16,261 nt of DNA from Dehalococcoidales bacterium (GTDB taxonomy: Bacteria > Chloroflexota > Dehalococcoidia > Dehalococcoidales > RBG-16-60-22), in NCBI GenBank assembly GCA_030606585.1, contig JAUWGD010000025.1, forward strand, positions 1 through 16,261. Reading direction: 5' to 3'. The translations under genes were made by a program, and so were the position numbers. How positions within the stretch are numbered: position 1 is the stretch's first letter; every line of letters starts with the position of its first letter. The notes beneath the pieces are model-generated. The model had not been told where the DNA came from, did no database searches, and saw only the letters and a list, made by a program, of their open reading frames with translations. Shown in pieces: positions 6,825 to 11,904 of this stretch.

Positions 6825-7044
6825 TATTAACGTTAATTGCATCAGTCCGGGACCCATCGATACCCCGAGATTTAATGAGGTCTTTACGGGTGAAGCCAGA
6901 GAACATGCGTCATCCATTGTACCCCTGGGAAGGGCGGGGCTACCCGAAGAGGTAGCTAGCGCCGTGCTTTATCTGGCCTCGGACGATGCGGCCTATATTA
7001 CAGGGCAGACTCTGGTTATTGACGGCGGCGCGACCATGATTTAA
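6820..7044 (+). pseudogene. C-terminal remnant of a third SDR gene
   Basis: In the +1 frame relative to the preceding SDR, 74 codons read as the C-terminal third of an SDR: YNINVNCISPGPIDTPRF, then the PLGRAGLPEEVASAVLYLASDD segment, then GQTLVIDGGATMI and a TAA. The N-terminal two-thirds (nucleotide-binding motif, catalytic Ser-Tyr-Lys) is absent. There is no credible start codon or ribosome binding site; the only in-frame ATG upstream (6766) lies within the second SDR's sequence. The join falls exactly at that gene's end, with the 5' part of the remnant matching the motif YNINVNAIAPG of the intact SDR. It is therefore most likely a deletion scar from tandem SDR genes. The reading frame has no internal stop, so the event may be recent. 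Confidence 0.8.
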
Positions 7045-7080
7045 ACAGGCTTCCCGGTCATTAAATATTGAGGGAGTTGC

Positions 7081-9657
7081 ATGAACAATAACAAAAAACG
7101 AGAACAAGTTTTTACCAGCTGCACTACCGGCGGGCCTGTCAATGTGTACGTCAGGGGCGGGAAAATAACGCGTATTGAACCCCTGGAGCTCGATGATGAA
7201 GACGCCGCGCCCTGGGTCATTGAAGCTCACGGGAAGAAGTTTTCCCCGCCGAAAATAGCGAGGGTTTCTCCCTATACACTGGCCGAGAGGTCAAGGACCT
7301 ATGCCGATAGCCGGATTCTTCATCCCCTGAAAAGAGTGGACTTTACTCCTGACGGGGACAGGAAAACCGGCAACCGGGGTAGCTCAGGGTATATGGAAAT
7401 CAGCTGGGACGAAGCTTTAGATATTCTCACTGGTGAAATAAAACGCATCAATCAAACCTGCGGACCCGGAGCCATTTTAACCACCACCTCTTCACACCAC
7501 AACTGGGGGAACATTGGATACAGGTTCAGCGCACACGCCAGATTCATGGCTATCCTCGGCGCCATGTACGCCGAACATAATCCTGATAGCTGGGAAGGCT
7601 GGCACTGGGGAGCCATGCACACCTGGGGATTTTCCTGGCGACTGGGACTTTCGGAACAGTACGACCTTCTTGAGGATGCCCTGAAAAACACCGAGATGAT
7701 TGTCTTCTGGTCCAGCGACCCGGAAGCTACATCGGGAATATACAACGGGCAGGAATCAACCTTAAGGCGTTTCTGGCTGAAGGAGTTGGGGGTGAAGATG
7801 GTATTTATCGACCCCTACTATAATTTCACCGCCATGAACTTCTCGGATAAGTGGCTGGCACCCAGACCGGGAACCGACGCCGCGCTGGCTGCTGCCATAG
7901 CCTGCGTCTGGATAACGGAAGACTTATATGATAAAGATTATGTTGAAAACCGAACCTACGGCTTCGACAAGTGGCGGGACTATATCCTGGGTGAGGAAGA
8001 CGGCACCCCCAAGACCTCAGAATGGGCCGAGAAGGAGACCGGCATACCCGCCCGCGAGATAAGAGCCCTGGCGAGGGAATGGGCCGGAAAGAGAACCATG
8101 CTGGCCGCCGGAGGAGTTGGGGGATGGGGTGGAGCCTGCCGGGCTGCCTACGGAACGGAATGGGCGAGAATGATGGTGCTGCTTCAGGCAATGCAGGGGC
8201 TCGGCAAACCGGGCATCAACATATGGTCGACGACCCTGGGTGTACCGTATAACGCAGAGTTTTATTTCCCGGGGTATGCGGAAGGTGGCATATCGGGCAG
8301 CCCCGGCCAGCTGCTGGCACGGGGCATGGTACCGCATCCGGTGAAGTCCACAATGGATGACGCCGGAGGTGCCCATATACCCAGGATTCTGGTTCCCGAA
8401 TGCATCATGAATCCGCCTCAGGAATGGCGGGGGAAAGGCTTCTGCGGAGAAAGCATCGAAAGCCAGTTCAAGAAATATAAATATCCTGAAGACGGTTATT
8501 CTGAGATTAAAATGTTCTGGAGGTATGGCGGCTCTTATATCGGCACCATGAATAATACTAACCGCTGGGTCAGGATGTACCAGAGCCCCGGCCTGGAATT
8601 TGTCGTTAACCAATCGATATACATGGAAGGCGAGGCAAAGTTTGCCGACCTGGTGCTTCCTGCCTGCTCTAATTTTGAAAGATGGGATATTGGCGAATGG
8701 GCACACCCGCAGGGCTACGGACTCCACAAGTCTTCGGGGTGTAACCGCAGAATTATAGTTCTCCAGAAAAAGTGCGTCGAACCGCTCGGACAATCGCGGT
8801 CTGATTACGAAATATTTAGCATGGTCGCCGAGAAGCTCGGATTCTATAAAAAATACACCGATGGAGGTCTGACAGAACTGGACTGGGTTAAAAGGATGTT
8901 TTTAGCCAGTGACCTGCCCAAGTATGTATCGTGGGAAGAATTCGAGAGGAAAGGCTACTTCGTTGTTCCCGTGCAGAAAAATTACCGGCCCACTCCGGCA
9001 TTAAGATGGTTTGCCGAAGGCAGAAAGAAGGATACCCCGGACACGGGTCCCGTTGGAGGAGCCATACAGGGATTACCCGATGCACAAGGTAACCTGACCA
9101 CCCGGACGGGTAAGATAGAGTTTGAAGCGCTAAGTCTCAAGCGGTTCGACCCTGACGACCCTGAAAGGCCGCCCGTCCCAAAATATATCCCATCATGGGA
9201 GGGCCATCACACCGGGGAGCTCTACTTAAAATACCCTCTTCAACTGATTACGCCTCACCCTCGTTTTAGCTTCCATACCATGAGTGACGGTAAAGAATGC
9301 TGGATGAATGAAGTACCGGAACACCGGGTAAAGGCGAAGGACGGATATTACTACTGGGTAATCCGTATAAACCCGAAGGACGCTGTAAAAAGAGGCATAG
9401 AGGGCGAAGATGTCGTTAAAGCCCACAACGACAGGGGCGCCGTTTTACTGGCTGCTCAGGTAACGGAGCGCGTGCCGCCCGGAGTTGTTCATTCCTACGA
9501 GTCCTGTGCTATTTATGAGCCGACCGGAAAACCCGGGGAATCGCCGGACAGGGGTGGATGTATTAATCTATTAACACCTCACCGCTTCATCTCTAAAAAC
9601 GCCTGCGGACAGGCTCCGAACTCCTGCCTGATTGAAGTTGAGAAATGGAGCGCGTGA
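7081..9657 (+). CDS. Transhydroxylase-like molybdopterin oxidoreductase large subunit (complete)
   Basis: An 858-aa DMSO-reductase-superfamily protein very close to the alpha subunit (AthL, about 875 aa) of P. acidigallici pyrogallol-phloroglucinol transhydroxylase, which moves a hydroxyl between trihydroxybenzenes using bis-MGD molybdenum. As in AthL there is no N-terminal [4Fe-4S] motif and no Tat signal. Shared landmarks are TTGGPVNVYVRGGK (15-28), SSHHNWGN, HNPDSWEGWHWG, AAGGVGGWGGACRA, FYFPGYAEGG and the C-terminal SPDRGGCINLLTPHR. Relying on recalled AthL numbering, Ser170 is the Mo ligand (Ser175), and Asp169, Trp171, His139, Trp349, Tyr399 and Tyr546 match Asp174, Trp176, His144, Trp354, Tyr404 and Tyr560. 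The position of AthL Cys557 is Pro543 here. The ATG follows GAGGGAG. No small subunit follows; it may share the one at 184-1026 or act alone. The family call is strong; the substrate may differ. Confidence 0.9.
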   Translation: MNNNKKREQVFTSCTTGGPVNVYVRGGKITRIEPLELDDEDAAPWVIEAHGKKFSPPKIARVSPYTLAERSRTYADSRILHPLKRVDFTPDGDRKTGNRGSSGYMEISWDEALDILTGEIKRINQTCGPGAILTTTSSHHNWGNIGYRFSAHARFMAILGAMYAEHNPDSWEGWHWGAMHTWGFSWRLGLSEQYDLLEDALKNTEMIVFWSSDPEATSGIYNGQESTLRRFWLKELGVKMVFIDPYYNFTAMNFSDKWLAPRPGTDAALAAAIACVWITEDLYDKDYVENRTYGFDKWRDYILGEEDGTPKTSEWAEKETGIPAREIRALAREWAGKRTMLAAGGVGGWGGACRAAYGTEWARMMVLLQAMQGLGKPGINIWSTTLGVPYNAEFYFPGYAEGGISGSPGQLLARGMVPHPVKSTMDDAGGAHIPRILVPECIMNPPQEWRGKGFCGESIESQFKKYKYPEDGYSEIKMFWRYGGSYIGTMNNTNRWVRMYQSPGLEFVVNQSIYMEGEAKFADLVLPACSNFERWDIGEWAHPQGYGLHKSSGCNRRIIVLQKKCVEPLGQSRSDYEIFSMVAEKLGFYKKYTDGGLTELDWVKRMFLASDLPKYVSWEEFERKGYFVVPVQKNYRPTPALRWFAEGRKKDTPDTGPVGGAIQGLPDAQGNLTTRTGKIEFEALSLKRFDPDDPERPPVPKYIPSWEGHHTGELYLKYPLQLITPHPRFSFHTMSDGKECWMNEVPEHRVKAKDGYYYWVIRINPKDAVKRGIEGEDVVKAHNDRGAVLLAAQVTERVPPGVVHSYESCAIYEPTGKPGESPDRGGCINLLTPHRFISKNACGQAPNSCLIEVEKWSA
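9491..9657 (+). repeat. Coding direct repeat shared with the left edge of the window
   Basis: Bases 9491-9657 align with 1-164 without gaps until the last codons, and most positions are identical even at DNA level, including the runs CCCGGGGAATCGCC and ACACCTCACCGCTT. These are the 3' ends of the two large-subunit genes. The repeat brackets the whole SDR-to-transhydroxylase array and is a plausible site for homologous recombination. Confidence 0.75.
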
Positions 9658-9685
9658 AATGTCGTTTTTCGTACTCAGTTCTTCT

Positions 9686-10768
9686 TTAAAGTTTAAAGCC
9701 AGGCGGTAAAGGAGCGAAACGCATACCATCCAGACCGTAATCAGACGTCATGGCAATAACCACCATGAGGAAAGGCCGGTCAACCCTCCTGAAGTAGTGC
9801 GGATTATGGATAACACCCGCCGGCACCCACTCACTGGTAGCTTTGGTGGTGATAAATTTTTCCGCTTCATCTCCTTCACCCAGCCAGAACTCGACTTCGC
9901 CCCCCAGATTCAGGGTATCGTGGGGATCAAGACCGAAGAACAGGAAGAGTTCATCGAAGTCGTGGGCGTGTCCACCACCCTCATAACCGCTTGACATACC
10001 GCCCGGAAATAGGTGAGGTTCCAGTAAGGGAATTCCTATTCCGGCCCCCGCTGCGAATACATGGAAAATTTCGACCCAGATAGTGGCGCCCGGATAGATA
10101 TTTTTATCAAACATTAAAGTCGGCGTGGCTACCTTACCGCGAAACGACGGAAATACACGGTCGGTAGCTAACTGTATTTGGTTAACATATTCTGTGTATA
10201 AGCCCTTGCCTTTTTGCTCCAGCCCAATTTTTTCAAACGAAAAGGCTGGCGGTAGCGGAGTCGAATGTGAAGAACCGGGAGCGAGGCTATACGTCGGGGT
10301 CATGGCAATCGCCATCTCGATTATGGGCATATCGCGGTTGTTTATCTTGCTGAAATAGTGCGGATTATGTGCTACACCACGCGGGACCCACTCGGCGGTT
10401 GGTGCATTGGCGATAAATTTCTGGGCATCTTCTCCTTCGCCCAGCCAGAACTCGACTTCACCTCCCAGAGACAAAACATCATGTGGATTACTCCCGAAAA
10501 AAAGAAAGAGCTCATCAAAGTCGGGATGGGCGTGTTGCCCGCCGTCACCCGGCTCTTCTCTACCTTCGATTATTATCGGTAATTCCCCAGGTACCATGAC
10601 TCCGGAGCCCGGTGCGTAGGCGTGGAAAGTCTCGACCCATATTTTGGTTTCCGGGAAAACCTTTTGATCAAATATCAGGGAAAAATCAGCTATCTTACCT
10701 CGATACGACGGGCGTATCAGCTCTGTCCACAGCCTTAATTCGTTTACATATTTCGCATATTTCCCCAT
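9686..10768 (-). CDS. Tandem-duplicated cupin protein of unknown function
   Basis: A 360-aa protein from the ATG at 10766-10768, chosen because AAGGAGG lies just upstream; an ATG at 10831 would put that site inside the gene. It consists of two homologous halves (about 1-180 and 185-360). Both halves contain FRGK or YRGK, IWVE.FH, FDELFLFFG, LGGEVEFWLGEG and EWVP.GV.HNPHYF. Metal-ligand candidates are H79-A-H81, E86 and H134 in half 1, and H267-A-H269, E273 and H321 in half 2. No signal peptide is seen. It is coded convergently with the transhydroxylase large subunit and has its own candidate promoter. I do not recognise a named family. The location suggests a role in the same aromatic pathway, perhaps binding a phenolic or ring-opened intermediate, but that is inference. 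Confidence 0.85.
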   Translation of the reverse strand: MGKYAKYVNELRLWTELIRPSYRGKIADFSLIFDQKVFPETKIWVETFHAYAPGSGVMVPGELPIIIEGREEPGDGGQHAHPDFDELFLFFGSNPHDVLSLGGEVEFWLGEGEDAQKFIANAPTAEWVPRGVAHNPHYFSKINNRDMPIIEMAIAMTPTYSLAPGSSHSTPLPPAFSFEKIGLEQKGKGLYTEYVNQIQLATDRVFPSFRGKVATPTLMFDKNIYPGATIWVEIFHVFAAGAGIGIPLLEPHLFPGGMSSGYEGGGHAHDFDELFLFFGLDPHDTLNLGGEVEFWLGEGDEAEKFITTKATSEWVPAGVIHNPHYFRRVDRPFLMVVIAMTSDYGLDGMRFAPLPPGFKL

Positions 10769-10880
10769 TTGCTTATATCCTCCTTTTTCAATATTTATAT
10801 GAAATTCTATAATACAGGCAAATATTTCCACCGCTGCACGGCATATGTGTTTCTTTCCTCAGATTTTTTCCGGTAACGTC

Positions 10881-10909
10881 ATATTATCGGACGCTCTCAA
10901 GAAAGTCAA
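10881..10909 (-). promoter_or_regulatory. Candidate promoter of the tandem cupin gene
   Basis: On the minus strand TTGACT and TAATAT are separated by 17 nt, about 110 nt upstream of the cupin start codon. The -35 box matches 5 of 6 consensus bases and the -10 box 4 of 6. The gene has no upstream neighbour on its strand, so it needs its own promoter, which supports the call. Confidence 0.45.
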
Positions 10910-11162
10910 GAAGCCCAGGTAATAAGACAAAATAAATTAAGCAATGGTAATTCAAAAATATGTCCATTTTCAAGTTTAGAGATTCTTGGGATAAGCTCTC
11001 CGTCATGCAGTTCTGTATAATTAACGTTCCTTTTTCAAGTTGATTCTTTAGCTTCGACAATTTAGCTTTGGGAACTAGCGCACCTTTTTATATCCGCGTT
11101 GCGCGCCACAGTATAAACTATTTTCGGACTGCACAATCTGACGAATTGTGCAGATAGAGAGA

Positions 11163-11261
11163 TCAATAGTCCGGACGGGGAGACGGAGCAGAGTCGAACT
11201 CCATCGTACCATACTGTTTCACCGCCGCATTCATGTATTTCCAGATGGGTAGCGGTACCAA
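11163..11261 (-). pseudogene. Short possible gene remnant, C-terminal fragment of unknown protein
   Basis: The minus strand reads 32 codons to a TGA after an in-frame TAG: LVPLPIWKYMNAAVKQYG followed by a Pro-rich tail EFDSAPSPRPDY. The PIWKxxMxxAV segment then F..P.P recalls the extreme C-terminus of class A penicillin-binding proteins. The fragment is too short to be certain and has no start or ribosome binding site of its own. Confidence 0.22.
11180..11205. repeat. Left copy of a 26-nt imperfect direct repeat
   Basis: GAGACGG, four variable bases and GAGTCGAACT, then CCATC. It matches 14982-15007 at 22 of 26 positions in the same orientation. On the minus strand it reads AGTTCGACTC...CCGTCTC, resembling the T-loop and acceptor end of a tRNA or tmRNA, although no T-stem can form. 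The two copies flank the AbrB-RND block. Confidence 0.5.
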
Positions 11262-11501
11262 CTATCCATCACGTTCAATACATTTCGATAATATCGAAGT
11301 CCTTTTAACTGAATGAAGTTAATTATCCACGCTGCTAATTAGTCTACTATATTTATTAGCGGTTTTGATCAAGCCCAATCAAAGACTTCGACGTGAAGTG
11401 GAAGTAAGGGGGTTTCCAAGGCAAGTGGGCTGCTCCTTAAACCCGCCCGTTTTATCCTCCATCTGGATATCAGCACCCATCCACTATGCGGTACCCGTCT
11501 C

Positions 11502-11530
11502 TTGACACCCGCAGATAAGTATGATATTAT
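11502..11530 (+). promoter_or_regulatory. Sigma70-type promoter of the AbrB-RND operon
   Basis: A perfect TTGACA (11502-11507), a 17-nt spacer and TATTAT (11525-11530, 5 of 6 matches). Transcription would start near 11537, giving a leader of about 55 nt before the regulator gene. This is the best-formed promoter in the window and it is overlapped by palindromic operator sequences. Confidence 0.75.
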
Positions 11531-11554
11531 ACTCTTGGTATGATATATCATACC
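11518..11554. promoter_or_regulatory. Tandem palindromic operators at the AbrB-RND promoter
   Basis: GGTATGATATATCATACC (11537-11554) is a perfect 18-bp palindrome lying on the predicted transcription start. A second, near-perfect copy, AGTATGATATTATACT (11518-11533), covers the -10 box, and a further half-site CATAC occurs at 11558-11562. Such placement is typical of a repressor site blocking RNA polymerase. The regulator is probably the adjacent AbrB-like protein acting on its own gene, or an unlinked dimeric repressor. Confidence 0.65.
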
Positions 11555-11591
11555 TTTCATACATATTTTCAGGAAACACAGGGAGGGGATA

Positions 11592-11861
11592 ATGATGCAC
11601 CAGCATTTTACGGGAGAAGCAATTCCCAAGTTTTACGGCGCCACCACCATCGGTGAACGCGGCCAGGTGGTCGTCCCCGCTGAGGCGCGGAAAGACCTTA
11701 ACCTGACACCTTCGACCAAGGTCATGGTCTTCGGCGGTCCAATCGGAGAAGGATTACTTATCGTCAAGGCTGAATCCGTCGCCGAAATTATGGCCCACGC
11801 CTCCAGGATGCTGAGCGGCATGGAGGAAGTACTGAAATCCAGCACGGATGACTCTGCCTGA
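11592..11861 (+). CDS. AbrB/MazE/SpoVT-like DNA-binding regulator
   Basis: An 89-aa protein with an N-terminal swapped-hairpin AbrB domain at about residues 16-58: ATTIGERGQVVVPAEARKDL matches the family pattern T.. GQV.iP...R..L, with G24, P29 and R33 in place. The remaining roughly 30 residues are a helical tail. It probably controls expression of the RND permease gene 43 nt downstream and possibly its own, given the palindromic operators in the promoter. No toxin gene lies next to it, so an antitoxin role is unlikely. Two adjacent ATG codons (11592 and 11595) follow GGGAGGGG; either may be used. The adjacency of a small AbrB-domain protein and an RND permease suggests a regulated efflux unit. 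Confidence 0.8.
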   Translation: MMHQHFTGEAIPKFYGATTIGERGQVVVPAEARKDLNLTPSTKVMVFGGPIGEGLLIVKAESVAEIMAHASRMLSGMEEVLKSSTDDSA

Positions 11862-11904
11862 ACCCAATTGTTTTTCCCAATAACCATTAAGGAGCAATAT
11901 ACGC

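Larger units (their letters stand above)
10910..11501. other. Long AT-rich non-coding stretch with degraded sequence
   Basis: No intact gene, RNA gene or array is visible in these roughly 590 nt. It holds a hairpin GCACAAT-CTGACGA-ATTGTGC (about 11133-11153) nested between CGGACT and AGTCCG, a short minus-strand coding remnant, and the left copy of a 26-nt direct repeat. Its composition differs from the GC-rich AbrB-RND block to its right, which suggests a boundary between segments of different origin. Confidence 0.5.

Noticed and set aside
6766..7044. Intact 92-aa gene starting at the ATG at 6766
   Set aside because: The first 18 codons overlap the end of the second SDR in another frame, and the product would lack the whole nucleotide-binding half; it is treated as a remnant.
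11170..11210. tRNA or tmRNA gene at the direct repeats
   Set aside because: A T-loop-like TTCGACT and a CCGTCTC end are present on the minus strand, but no T-stem, anticodon arm or D-arm can be formed at either copy, so only a resemblance is reported.
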